Part shown: positions 27,501 to 40,364 of the stretch, piece after piece | Position numbering within the stretch: the stretch's first letter is position 1 | How the letters are laid out: each line of letters begins with the position of its first letter | Assembly (NCBI RefSeq): GCF_023973825.1 | Contig: NC_090122.1 | Location: 1 to 64,000, forward strand | Source: Plasmodium brasilianum | Taxonomy: Eukaryota; Apicomplexa; Aconoidasida; Haemosporida; Plasmodiidae | Direction of reading: 5' to 3' | DNA: 64,000 nt | Program-made: the position numbers and the translations under genes | The notes under the pieces: model-generated | Database searches by the model: none | Told to the model about the DNA's origin: nothing | Seen by the model: the letters and a program-made list of their open reading frames with translations, nothing else

Positions 27501-29053
27501 TAAAAAACTAATTATTTTGTATGATCGTTTTAATGTTACAGTTGTTATTTAATTTTATTGTATTATATATATTGTATTTTTAATATTATGTTTTGCAAAT
27601 TAAAATTTTTTTATAATCAATTACATTTTGAAATTATAGAATTAATTATATTTTTAAGCAAAACTTTTAAAGAATCATAATTATTATTGTAATTTATTTT
27701 ACTTTTATAATTTCCTATATAGTATTATACTTATATATAATGCAAATATTTTTATGTTTTCTTTTTGGAAAAGATGTATGGAGTATTTCCATTGGTAAAA
27801 TTTTTTCATATATTATAAAAATAGTAATGGGGTGCATAGTGAGATATATCCTTTTTGGAGAATAAATCTTAGCATACAAATAGAAGTGATTAAAAAATCT
27901 ATATTGTTTGCAGAAAAGTTTGGAACATTTTTTACATATTATCTAAACTTTCAATTAACATTATATGTTGGGGATATTGCAGGAGTTATTTAATATTTTC
28001 TTTGAATATTCAAATAATAAATATTGGCATAATAACTTTAGACTTCATAAAAAAAATTCGTTATTATTAATAAGTATAAAAAAAAAATTGATGCGTAATA
28101 TATATATATATAACACCTATTAACATTACTCTATATTAATAATACATATTTTTTTTTTGTTGAATATAAAGGGAAAAAATAATCTAGACTACAAGATATA
28201 ATAAAAAAAAAAAAAAATTTCTATTAAAATAGAATTATATAAAAGGCAAAATATAGTAATATATAATTTCATGTAATAATGACTACTAAAAGAATTAACA
28301 TAAAATCATGTTTTTCTTTACCATATAAAATTATTAACTATGTACTCTACGCTTTTATATTCATCCAAAATATATCATCTGAAATCATAAAAATATCCAT
28401 ATAAATAATAGATTTATTCAGTAAAAAATCACATAAAATCAATTCTACAATAAATTAAAAAAGTTAAATACCTATTTTGATGTTTTATTCAATAAAAAAC
28501 TGTTCTAATTAATATATAACAAACACCTATAAATGTTCACTAAATATACTCACGAAAATAGAACAATTATAATACTTAAAAATATTATAACCTAAAAAAT
28601 TTACATATATATTGAAATACAAAGGAAAAACAAAAAAAAAATAAAATAAATTACTCATTAAGACAAACAATAAATATATAACTATCTTATAATAATTTAA
28701 ACATATTTTATTGGTAATTTTTATACATATATAAATAGAAAAATAAATAATTTAAAAATGTAGATATTGCTATAATTATTATACAAAATAAATTATAATA
28801 AGAAACTCTAAAAATTTAACAATCTATTTATATTAAGGAAAATATTAATAATTATAAGAGAATTTATTTAGATAAAAATTGAAAAAACTTGAATTTCCGT
28901 ATTATATATACATCGAAATTTTGCGCATATATACATATTCTTAAATATATAAAATTATGTGTGTGCTACAATATCAGAATTCAATATAAATAAATCCTAA
29001 AATAATTTTACTTTTTTATCCAAATAAGGGTTTAGAAATGCTCTTGAATAATT
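24530..29053. other. AT-rich noncoding DNA
   Basis: No gene supported on either strand. Around 27760-28000 the base composition is slightly less extreme and short open pieces occur, but no consistent frame or family motif appears. The region holds the converging 3' flanks of the genes at 24.5 and 29.1 kb. Confidence 0.5.
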
Positions 29054-29838
29054 TTACTTTTTATTATTATACTTGAATATATTTTTTAACAAGTTATATG
29101 ATATAATTAATACTGCTAAAATAAATATTGGAACTAATGTTAAATATGCTAATTCGCAATGAGATTTTGTCAGAATCTCACCTATTCTTAGCATTTCTAA
29201 TACCATTGGAGCAGTACTCATAAAAATAATTGGAGTAAGAACCAGAACATAACCTAGAAATTTTCGTGAAAATGCACCCCTAAAATTATTTAGTCCTTTA
29301 TATTCAGCTTCAATTACTTTTTCCATTTTTCTATTACATATTTTATCTATTTTATTTTTAGATTTAGAAATGGATAATAATGTATTTTTTTTCTTTTTTA
29401 ACGATATTCCTTTTAATGTTCTAAGCCGTCCTTCATAGTTATTATTATTATTTGATGTATCAGATGACACTTTAAATTTTTTTTCAGACATTTTTTTTAA
29501 AGGTATGCTTCCATTGGGGGGATGTAAACCTCTTTCTTCATTTAATAATCTGTCTACTCTTACATATAATGAATTGCTTAGATCAATTTTCTTAATATAT
29601 GATATGCCATACGTATTTGTCTAAAAATACGAACAAATATTTAATATTTAAAAAACATCAATATTTCTATATAAATAAAATATTAAGTTTTAAAATTAAA
29701 TTGTATGATTACAAAAAAATTTATAGAAAATATCAAATAATACAATTACCTTACCTCATGTGAATTCTGATATATCCATATTAAAATGGGAAATGGGCAA
29801 ATTTTAATGAAGAAGAAGAATTTGTTAGTTTGTATCAT
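29054..29838 (-). CDS. Exported two-span membrane protein with PEXEL
   Basis: An apparently intact two-exon gene for a 216-residue protein of unknown function, probably secreted through the parasite ER and exported to the red cell. Exon 1 is 29838 down to 29755 (28 codons, MIQTNKFFFFIKICPFPI to QNSHE) with a GTAAGG donor. Exon 2 is 29620 down to 29054, after TTTTTAG; both junctions are phase 0. Exon 1 forms a recessed signal sequence (about residues 7-23). A consensus PEXEL, RLLNE, sits at residues 52-56. A Ser, Asn and Lys-rich region follows (about 72-130), then two membrane spans at about 149-172 and 184-205, and a basic tail (NIFKYNNKK). The layout matches the loci at 23.6 and 36.9 kb, so these look like one family. 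The start is the only ATG giving a hydrophobic exon 1 joined in frame. The region about 180-230 bp upstream (30018-30065) weakly resembles the shared fam-type block. Confidence 0.85.
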
Positions 29839-32800
29839 CGTTTTAAAATTACTTTGCAGTTTCCAAAACGTATTCTATAAAAAAATTTTTAATTATATAA
29901 TTATTTCGTTAATATTTAATAGAATATAAGTTATAATTTTTGTTTATTCTTTCTACCGCTTTTTAATTTTAAAATTTTTACTTCTGTATAATCATGTATA
30001 ATTATAACATATATCTAACTATAAAAAGAGAAAAAACGCTTTAAATAAAAATATTATAGTAAATTTTTTTTATAAAAATATTTTTATTAAAATAATATAA
30101 ATAGAATTGATATCAAAATAACATTAACAAATACATAATAACTATAATTAGGCTTGCTCTAAAAATAAATTATTTCAAAAAAATTTATATTTATATATTT
30201 TATATGCATATTAATTAAATAGTCTTGTTAATTCGGTTATGAAATTGGATAAAATTTAATAAAATTACACGACATAAAATATTTAAATTTTTCTTTTAAA
30301 TAATATTATTTAAAATTTATTTGTTATGATTAAGTTAATGAAAAATAGTTTTAAATTAGCTAACGTCTTATTAAAATTATTTATAAAATAATTTGCAATG
30401 ATCATAATAATTTGAACAAAAAATATATATATACTGTAACAATGATTTAATGGAATTTAATTAACTGGAAGTACCAACGATATTATCTTTTTATATATTT
30501 TAATCGAAATATCTTAATATATTGCTATCTATAAATTATACACTATTTAAACGAGGTTATTTTTATTGTTATATATGATGAATTAAAGTTTTAATATTTT
30601 AATAATATATAAGACATAATTCTCTTACACTGTTGTTGCATTGATGACCTTTAATATTGATTCAAAAATTTTAATAATACAGAAAATTAAGAATTAATAT
30701 TAAAACTAAATACTTGAATAGGCAAATGTGCCTTTCTAATATTCGTTCTATTAAAATATAAAATATAATTAAAAAAAAAAAATGGGTGAATATTAAAAAA
30801 TTATTACATGTTAATTTAATCAGTATATATAAATAAATAATTGGAACTTTAATAATTCTTTAAGAAGCAATTACTAGCCATTTTACCTTATAAATATATA
30901 TGTATATTAAGTTGGAAAAATGGCTTCACATAGATACATTAGAACAATTAATTAAAATATAAGAGCTGAAAAATATAAAAGCCAATTATAAATAATAAAG
31001 GAATTATTACTTAAATTATATACAATATTCTTAAATATAATTTTAAAATAATATTACATTTTTTTTAACTCTTATTCATATTCTATGATTTACTATATTC
31101 CTTGAAGGATTATAAATGTATTTCATACATATTAAATAATTTTGCAACCTAAAATATTTAAAATCAGCAAGTTAAATTATCTTTTTGTATATTTATTGTG
31201 TTTATAATATATTAAATATTGTTATAATTAATAATTTTTTTCATATATATATGTTTTTTAAAAGAAATTTTTTTTATATTTGGATGACTAAATATATATC
31301 AATTCATATATATATATATATAAGCAGTTCCTTATATAATTTTTATTTTATATATATATATTAAGCATATAGTACGTATTATCTCAATATCAATATACAT
31401 CTATTGCAAAAAATAATCTATGATAAAATGTGACGATTCATATATAAAAATTTAATGGAAATAATATATTTAAAACTCAGCAATAAATACATTCGCAATA
31501 TATTTATCTAAAATTTTATGAATTTTGGAGAACTTACTTATAAATTCAGAGTGAATTTATGTATGTATAAGGTATATTTATTTTTTAAAAACAATGAAAT
31601 TATTTAGTATTTAAAAAATATTTTAATGTGGCCTTCTCATGAAAAATTGTTAAATTTATAAAATGCATATATAGTTATGGCTCTGCATAATATTTCTTAA
31701 CTTTTTGATGTCAGTTCTCCTATTATCTAAGAAGTAAAATTTGACTTAATTTGCAATTCACGAGTTTTTGGCCTTCTTTTTATAAAATAAATCGCTAAAG
31801 TGGATGAAACATAACTTAAGAAAATCCTTTTATTCATGTATTTTATATGTACAATATTATGTTAAAAAGCATTAATAATATTATTGTGCTTTTTTTTCTC
31901 GTCGCATATAATATATCATATGATTATGTTTTAAAATTTAATAATAAAAAATTTGAGAAAATTAAGTTAAAATATTTTCTTTTTTTATACATAATAGATG
32001 TTTTTATTTATAAAAAATAATTTGAAAATATTTTTTCTATTTTCTAGAGCAATTATAAAACATAACACAAAAAATAGAATAATATGAAAAAAAAAAAAAA
32101 ACAAATTTAATAATATATTTTAATGCTTTAAATATAATTTATTCAAATTATAAAAATAAGATAATTAATTTCAGTATAAATATGATATGCATCTTGTTGC
32201 TTAAATGTTTTAACATCTATAATGGTATATAATAGAAAAATAATAATATATTATATATTAATATTCTATTTTTCTTACTAATCAAAGAATAATTGTATTA
32301 TATCTGTTATTTTACAAATTATTTTTACAAATGGATCCATTAAGACTTATATAATATTATATTTATAAAATATTTCTATTAAAAATAATATGTATCTTTT
32401 CTTCTTAATATGGAAGAAAATTAAGTTACCAAAGCATGTAATAATTTTTTTTGCAGGAATAGATCACTAAAAATTATCTTATTGTTAAAAAAAAAAAAAA
32501 TTATTTCCTCGTAAGGTAGAACATTATATTAAATTATATTATTACAATGTTTAAATATTAAAATGAATAAAAGCAGTTTAAACAAATTAAGTGCTTAAAA
32601 AAAAACGAGTAAAATATTAACAAATAACATATATATATTATTAAAACAATTTTTATCTGGAATCCTAATATATATTTTAACATTATAATTGTGGATATCC
32701 GATACCCAATAATATATTATAGAATAATAGAACGTATGTATAACAAAAAAAAAAAAAAAAAAATACGTTTATAAAATATAAGTTATAAGTTATACATAAC

Positions 32801-33174
32801 TTATGATTTTATTAAAAGAAATTATTTATTAAGGAATAAAACAAAAAATATTGCTCAATATATCATATAATAATATTCTAATATTTAATATACATAAATT
32901 AACTTTTTATTTTATATATATACCAACGTGTTCCTATTTTCTACTGAAGCAAGTAATAATATTACTTTCTTATAGATTTTCTTATAGAAAAAAGATATTA
33001 TATATAGTTTTAATGATTGTTAAATAAATGAATTTCTATCTATATTCTTTTCATCTTGTTTTCTGCTTTATATTATTCATTATATTAGTTTTTTTTCTTT
33101 ATTCCATTTCTATGTTAGAATATTCAAGAAATATTTTTCACAGACATAATCTTATTTCACTTTAATATTATTCT
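29839..33174. other. AT-rich noncoding DNA
   Basis: The 5' flank of the exported gene at 29.8 kb and the 3' flank of the STP1 relic. No coding signal seen. AT dinucleotide runs occur near 31230-31360. Confidence 0.5.
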
Positions 33175-34330
33175 AGTATATTTTATACACTCCTTATCAA
33201 TTTCTGATGTGTATTATTCCAATATTTTATAGTATTTTTGTACAGTATTCTCTATATATATGGAATTTACATATATATAACCTCTTATCCAATCTATTAT
33301 TCCATAATCAATGGAACTTTCATATTTATAACCATAAATATCCTTATTTTTACTATTTTCTGAAACGTGGATAATGAAACCAATCATATTTTTTTTCATC
33401 TGTAATTTTCTATATAAATTTTCTTTCGTCTCCAATTTATTAATGGAATTCTCTATATATGATACACTATTTTCATTATAATGTACATTTTTACATTCTT
33501 CTAGTTTCATCACAAGTATAAATATATACAGTTCTTCTAGTAAGTATTTTTTTCTCCATATATTTATATAATTCTTCATTATTTTGTTTATTCTACAATT
33601 ACTTTACATTTATCAATGATGCGTCATCCTTATTTTCTTTGTTTTCACTTGTATCTAACATATTCTGAAATCCTTCTATCAATCTCATATATTATTCCTA
33701 TGCCAAATATTTTTTTACAATTATACTATTTTTTCATATCTATTGCACCCATGAGTCTTTTTTCCTATATAGGAATGAAATGTTTTCAATTGTATTTAAG
33801 ATATTCTCATTTAATTTTTCGTTGCTTTTTATGTAATCATGTTATGTTTTCCATGTATATTTTAAATTACAAAACCAATAATCTTTTTTCACCTTAAAAT
33901 AAAAATTTTTGCGTCTAGGCACTCATTTATTCCAAGGAATTTTTTGTTTTTCAGTGTCATTGATACATTAAATGTTTTCCAATATTATATCACCACTTAT
34001 TAAATTAGAATATGTTTGAAATTCCTCTTTTGCGAACAGTTATAGGAATATTTTTAATAATTCTCCTTAGTTAAATTACAATTCTTCACTTTTGAATACT
34101 TCAACTACTTTCATATGTACTTTTATAATAATTTTTGTCCTCTCCTATTTTCTATTTGACGTATTTACATTTTTTATTATTTTGTGTTCATGTAATTTTT
34201 ATCCTCATGAAATATTTTTCTAAATAATAATCCACAAGTTATGAGTTAAAACGCAAACTTCAATACCCTTCCATTTCTCAAACAAATTTTAATGTAAATA
34301 TATCAATTTATTATGTAGGGTTGTGTCAGT
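33175..34330 (-). pseudogene. STP1 pseudogene, C-terminal domain only
   Basis: Fragments of the conserved cytoplasmic domain of STP1, the subtelomeric surface protein related to SURFIN in P. malariae and P. ovale. In order on the minus strand: HMKVVEVFKSEECNLTKENY near 34030-34110, NKKFLGINECLD near 33930, then KKDYWFCNLKYTWKT with HDYIKSNEKLNENILNTIEN near 33760-33890. After these come FLYRKKDSWVQ, GFQNMLDTSENKE with DDASLINVK near 33610-33690, and EELYKYMEKKIL near 33560. The longest open stretch (33579 down to 33214) carries ELYIFILVMKLEECKN, YIENSINKLETKENL and IDWIRGYIYVN. The frame shifts at least three times and there are several stops. The usual Trp pairs are partly lost (WVQ where relatives have WRQW). 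No N-terminal Cys-rich domain or membrane span is recognisable upstream, so this is a truncated relic. The assignment comes from recall of family sequence and the consistent motif order. Confidence 0.75.
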
Positions 34331-36871
34331 TTACAATTATTGTACTAATTCATATTCTTTAATAATTAATTCATTGTTTGTATTAATTAAATTTTTTTTT
34401 TTTTTTAAAAGAACTACATTTTTTAAAAAATTTAATATTATGCTAAATAGAAAAGCGCTCCAAATTAATATAAAATATTTACACATTCTTTTAATGCACC
34501 GAATTTAATAAAAAAAGTAAGTGCGTTATTTGTATTAACTACTATTGTTGATTTCTTATTATATTAAAAAAATTATATCAAATTTTATGGCACTATATAC
34601 ACATGCATGCAAAATAACTATTATCATATATAATATTATTTTTCTTAATTTATTATTAAGATAAATAAAAATATATTAATTAAACTAAAAAACTAAATAT
34701 CCTCTATTACTTTCTCATATGCACAAAGTGGATAAAAAAAAAGTAACTGATTTTAAATACATTCATTTATACCATTTTCCCATGAGATATGATGAGTATT
34801 CTTACATTAAATCACCATAATATAATTTAAAATGATCTTTAAATTTCACTTCTTTAAAAATTCATGTTCATGTATAAATAAATAAGTTACTAAAATAATT
34901 AATATACAATTTAAAATGTGAAACTGTTTACTTACCAGACGTTTATACAGCACACGGGGAATTTTTAATATTGATATATATTTAAAAATATTTTTTAAAA
35001 ATAGATAGTTTAAATTGAAAAAGTACAACTATTTTTGTAAATATGTATTTATTTTATATATTTCCCTATATAAATAGGTAAAATATATGAAGTAGAACTA
35101 ACAAATAGCAAAAATTTACAATAAATTTTCTATTATTCTATATATCACGGACCTTTAAATATGAATATATATATGAACCTTAAACATAGTTATTATTACT
35201 GAATTAAAATGTTCTATGTAAAAAATAATTATTTCTGTTACAAACAATAATTATTATTTATAATATTTTTCCATATAATATATATATTATATACATAAAA
35301 TTAAATGTTTTAATAATATAGTGTGGTATTTAATATTAACTAAATTGGAGGGAAATAATAATCTTACTTTATCTAAAATTTTATTATTATTAATGTGAAT
35401 ATTCCAATTCACAATTATTCATTTGTTAATTTTACTTTTTTAGTACAAAAATCCATATATAAATGATTAAAAAATATAAACATCTTAATTTCCAAGAAAT
35501 GAGATTATAAAAGTACATAACTTCAATAGCTCAAAAAAATACTAAATATAACTTTCGCTTTTATTTAAATTTACAAAAAACAACTTTGTTATATTACATT
35601 TAATCACCTAAACCAATAATATATATACATTGCATGCAAAATGTTATATTTATTTCTTTTTTAATGAAACCTCTAATGGATATGTATTTTACATTTATTT
35701 AATTCTATTATAACGTTTCAAGTTAACAATAACTAAATGAAGTGTTACTGAATAATGCATGTTTTATATCGATTCATATTTATTACGTTAAAAAAAGTAA
35801 AATGATTAGTATTTAAATATTGGTAGTTCATAACTTATATTTTGCATATTTTAAAATAACTTTAAAACAATATTATTGCTACCTTTATGTTATATGTAGG
35901 TAAATCTATTTAATATCAAAAACATAAAAATAATTATTTATCTGGTTATATCAAATATATTTATTTATTCTTGTTTCCCTTATTTATATTTGAAAAATTA
36001 TATATACATAATTGATTTTTAGAAAATCATTTTTGTTATAAAATTAAAAGAAGGATATTTATATAATAAATAATAATGACCTAAGAATCTAAGTTTATTT
36101 ACACAATAAATATTTGCAATAAAAAATAGTAAATATAAAAATGGAACAAATATTTATAATCCTCAAAATTAATAATGATATACAATTAATTCATTCACAA
36201 GAAGAATATAATTTTATCGCATATTTATAATTTCATATATTAAACATTCAAAAATTTAAACATATATTAAATACCTTTCATAAAGTAATTATAATAACAT
36301 TCATAATACTTATTAATTAAATTTTCTTTTTGTAAAAATAAAAAAAAATGTGCTTGTTTTGGTTTTATTGTATATAAAAGAAGATATAAAATTAATGTAA
36401 AAAAAAACCAAATATGTTTATTAAGTAGATCACAAATTAATCATTTTTGACAAAAATTTTAAAGAAATTAAAACAAAATAAGTATTCTCTTTTAGGAAAA
36501 ATCATACATTTTGCTACTAATTTAACGATATTATAATATATACAATTTTTTATATGAATTTTATAAAAAATACATACATTTATATACAAATTTATTTAAA
36601 TAAGCATATATATATTATTCCAATATACTGTATTATGTTCAAACAATTCATTAAAATACAAATTAAAAAAATTAAACAATTAAATTCACTAAGTATTTAT
36701 AATATATATTTACATAATTAATATCAAATTAACTATGTAAATATATGGGGAATTATGTAAACTAATAGTATTCACATTGATTATATGCAAATAATATATT
36801 TAAGAGTGATAAATATCTTATCCCTTATTAGTAGTTTTCCTTACAAAAAAAATTAACTAATTATAACATAT
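34331..36871. other. AT-rich noncoding DNA
   Basis: The missing 5' half of STP1 would lie here, but I find no readable Cys-rich or transmembrane part. Short open frames near 34323-34508 and 34846-35028 are low in charged residues and look like chance. The last 800 bases are the 3' flank of the exported gene at 36.9 kb and loosely resemble DNA near 48200-48420. Confidence 0.5.
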
Positions 36872-37709
36872 TTAATGATTTTTTTCCTTTATCATATTAT
36901 ATTTTACAATTTTTGTCAAGGTATAAATAATACTTAATACATTTAAAACAGATACCAATACTAGAAATAATGAATATACTAATGCCAATGGTAAAAATCC
37001 TAATCCTAAGGAACCCGATGATGTATCATACGAAGATATAAACTTGAAAAATGCATAACATAACATTAATATTACTACTAATACTGATAATAAAATTAAA
37101 AAGGGTGGCGTAACTGCTAAACCTATATTCTTACATATCATTATATATGCAGATGTTTTACTATTTTTCCTGTTATACTTAATTTTATATATGGAATCTA
37201 ATAGATTGAATATTTTTTTTTCAAAAAATATATCTATTCCTTTAATTAAATATATCCGTTTTTTCTTATCTATGTTGTCTCCTTCCTTCGTATTTAATGA
37301 ACTTTCTTTTAATTTTTTACTTTTTGATGCATGGTCATTGTCATTAGATATATCTTTCTCCTTACCTAATAATTTAACTTTCTCGCTTTTACCATGTACA
37401 ACCTTAGTTGATTTTATATACAAAGAATCCTCTACTAGTAATATATTAGTTGTTAAAGATAATTTTTCATAGAAATTATACTTCTTGTCCAAAGATTGAC
37501 TATATTTATTCTAATAAAAATGTGTAAACATTTTTTATTTAATAAATATATATTTCCACACTAAGAAAATATTATTTTAAAAAATTATACTTAAAAAAAA
37601 ACATATATATATATTTTAATAACACATTATTGTTATAATAACTTGTCCAAATAAAAATGGTAAATACAAATATTTTAATAAATACAAGCCACATAATATT
37701 TTCTTTCAT
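36872..37709 (-). CDS. Exported-type two-span protein, altered PEXEL
   Basis: An apparently intact two-exon gene for a 240-residue membrane protein of unknown function. Exon 1 is 37709 down to 37626 (28 codons, MKENIMWLVFIKIFVFTIF to SYYNNN). The donor there is GTGTTA; the GTATTA of the paralogue aligns three bases later and reads TTATTA. Exon 2 runs 37510 down to 36872 after TTTTATTAG, phase 0. The PEXEL region reads NILLVED with Ile at residue 51, where relatives have Arg, so RxLxE has become ILLVE. A Lys and Asp-rich region follows (about 60-115), then GIDIFFEKKIFNLLDSIYKI. Membrane spans lie at about 159-183 and 198-224, and the tail is LTKIVKYNMIKEKNH. It is a paralogue of the loci at 23.6 kb (shared FFEKKIFN and TKI.KY motifs) and 29.1 kb. 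If the donor is not used, exon 2 alone lacks a start, making it a pseudogene. Confidence 0.75.
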
Positions 37710-40364
37710 TCTATGCTACTTTAATAATTTTAGTTTTTGACAAATAAAAATTATAACTGTAATATAAAATTTTTAAATGATATAAAGAAACTGTTTATAT
37801 TTTTATTTTTGACAGATTTATTTCTTTTCTTGATTATAATAAATTAAATTTATAGAGATGTCTCTTATATTTTATTCATAAATGAAAAATAACTTTAACA
37901 TTGATTTGGTATAGTTTCTATATTTGCTTATTACAAAAAAAAAAAAAAAAAAAAAAATGATTACTAAAACAGTTTTAATAAAAATATGTGAAAAATACGT
38001 AAAATATTTGAATTATTTATTTAATATTATTGAGATTCTAATTTTTTTTTTATTAATTGTTATAAAGAAAAAATATAAATAATACAACAATGATTAGATA
38101 TCATAAAAATAATCAAAAATGACTTGATAGGTTATAATAATTTAGAATTTATTTAAAAAAAAGAAAAACATGTAGAAGATATAAACTAACATATATTCAA
38201 TAGCTCATTACAAAGTTTTTCTTTTTTTTCCGATAGTTGTATTATTATACATGTTATATGTAGCTTTCCGAATTATAGTTAAAAAATATAGATTATAATG
38301 ATAGTAAAAATAAATGAATCATAACATGTAGTTGAAAACATTATTTTTTATTATATAGAATATTCATTTTCATCTATCTAAAAAAAATATATTTTCTTTT
38401 ATAAACTTTTATATATTAATAAAATAAAATTTATATTTACTCAATAATATATGGATTTACGTATATTTCTAAAATCCCTAAAAAAAGGAACACTGCATTT
38501 TTGCGTGATGATTTTACTATACTATAATTTTCATCAAAAGTACAAATAAAATTTATTGTTATTTAATAAAAATTTTTAAAATTAATGAATTCTATATTCA
38601 TGTTATTTTAAAAAATGAAATTAAACATATATTTACAGAAATATTAATATATTTAAAAAAAAAAAAAAATCTTAATAGAATTATTCCATATATATGCCAT
38701 GTTCATAAAAGGAAATATTTTAATAAAATATAATAATATCTTATATTAAGAAATAATATATTTATATTCATTTTATAAAAATTATTATTAGTAATATTTT
38801 TACTTTCCGTTTGCAAAATTATCCATGCATACTATTATAATGTATCGTATGTCCTAAGTATGCATTTGCAAACAAAACAATGTATGTTTTCCTTTTCTTG
38901 CGATACAACTCCTTTTAAAGTACAAATAAAAGTAATAATTAAAACATATATTAATATTATAATTTTCATTTGATACAAAAAATCAAAATTAATAAGAGGA
39001 ATTTATTCAAAAAAAGACTACATAGGGAACTTTATACATAATACTTATTTAAATAAACATCCCAAAAAAAAATATAGTAATTTTTTTAAATAAATCATAT
39101 TATATTATTTCTAACATATGAAAAATAAATTAAATATTTATAAATTATATGTAAAAAAATAATGCTTTTTTACTTATAATTCGTTTAAAAAATTATCATT
39201 ATTAATTTAAAGAAAGTGAAAATAGTAATATAGCTACTCATTTGGGTTTTTTTTTAAAAATATTAATACATAATAAATTTATAGACATAAAAAAAGGATA
39301 AATTTATAAAAAATAATATCTATACAATATGATATGATAGTAAAATATATGTGTTTATTTTAATCGCTACTAACGGTAATTTAGTTTTTTACAAAAATAT
39401 AATTCACGTTTAGAAAATTATGAGAAAAAAAAAAGAAGAATTTCAACATAACTATTAATAACTAATTGAGTTTACTCCACGAATTTAATGAACCATATAA
39501 TAAAAAACGTTTATCGTATATTTATTAATAAATTTTTTATATAGTATATATTTAAAGAACATACGCAAAACAAAATTAATGTCAAAATAAACTGGAATAT
39601 AATAATAAAAAATAATTAAACTCCTCATTTTATTCAAATTATTTAAAATTCAGAAGACAGTAAAGAATTATTTATTTTCCATATTTTAAGGTATATTATT
39701 TTATTATACATTTTTAACTTCATATTTATAATATGCAAAAAAAGCAGCTTTTTAATAAAAAAGACTTTTACAATAATTATGCTTTATAACACAATTCATA
39801 AAAATATTTTAAGTAATAAAATTAAACTTATTATGTAAAAAATATATATATATCCATCTAACTTAATATATTCATTTTGTTTCGTTAAATAGCGCATAAT
39901 ATACATTTATTTTTAATTTAAATTTAATAATATATTTTTTAAATTACCTCAACAGATTATCATTTTTGAACAAAAAAAGATATAAAATTGTAAACAGAAC
40001 TATTTAGTTAAAATATAAATGATAAAAAAAATTTAATTATTACATGAATTGTCCTATTATATATCCATATAAATGGATTTATATCATTCATGAATATCTA
40101 TATAATTACATAAATATATATGTTATACCATAAAATATGTTTAAACAGAAACAATATATTAAACATTTAAAAACATTAAAAAATTCAAATTCATAAAAAA
40201 CTGAATATATTTTCTTATTATTTTGTATTAAGAAGTTCACTTATAAGTGCTGGCATCTATAGAATATAAGGAATTATGATTATGTTTAACAACTGTATAA
40301 TTAAAAATATTAATTTATACTAAAAACTTCCATATAGAAGTAACCATATTTCGTACTATTTCTT
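37710..40364. other. AT-rich noncoding DNA
   Basis: The 5' flank of the gene at 37.7 kb and the 3' flank of fam-m at 40.4 kb. It includes a 23-base poly-A run at 37935-37957 and the inverted repeat at 38809-38873, listed separately. No coding signal otherwise. Confidence 0.5.
38809..38873. repeat. Imperfect inverted repeat (possible hairpin)
   Basis: The right arm, 38857-38873, is AGTATGCATTTGCAAAC. Its reverse complement matches the left arm, 38809-38833, as GTTTGCAAA plus ATGCATACT with eight bases inserted between them. The arms would form a 17-bp stem around a spacer of about 23 bases. The block stands out by its C and G content. Its function is unknown; a transcript end structure or an old mobile-element end are possibilities. 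Confidence 0.5.

Noticed and set aside
27700..28010. Slightly less AT-rich patch with short open pieces
   Set aside because: No frame holds and no motif is recognised on either strand.
33616..33897. Plus-strand open frame of 93 codons
   Set aside because: Antisense of the STP1 cytoplasmic domain relic.
34323..35028. Two short open frames (plus 34323-34508, minus 34846-35028)
   Set aside because: Hydrophobic or poly-Phe stretches with no family motif, exon partner or conserved context.
37191..37472. Plus-strand open frame of 93 codons
   Set aside because: Antisense of exon 2 of the intact two-span protein gene.
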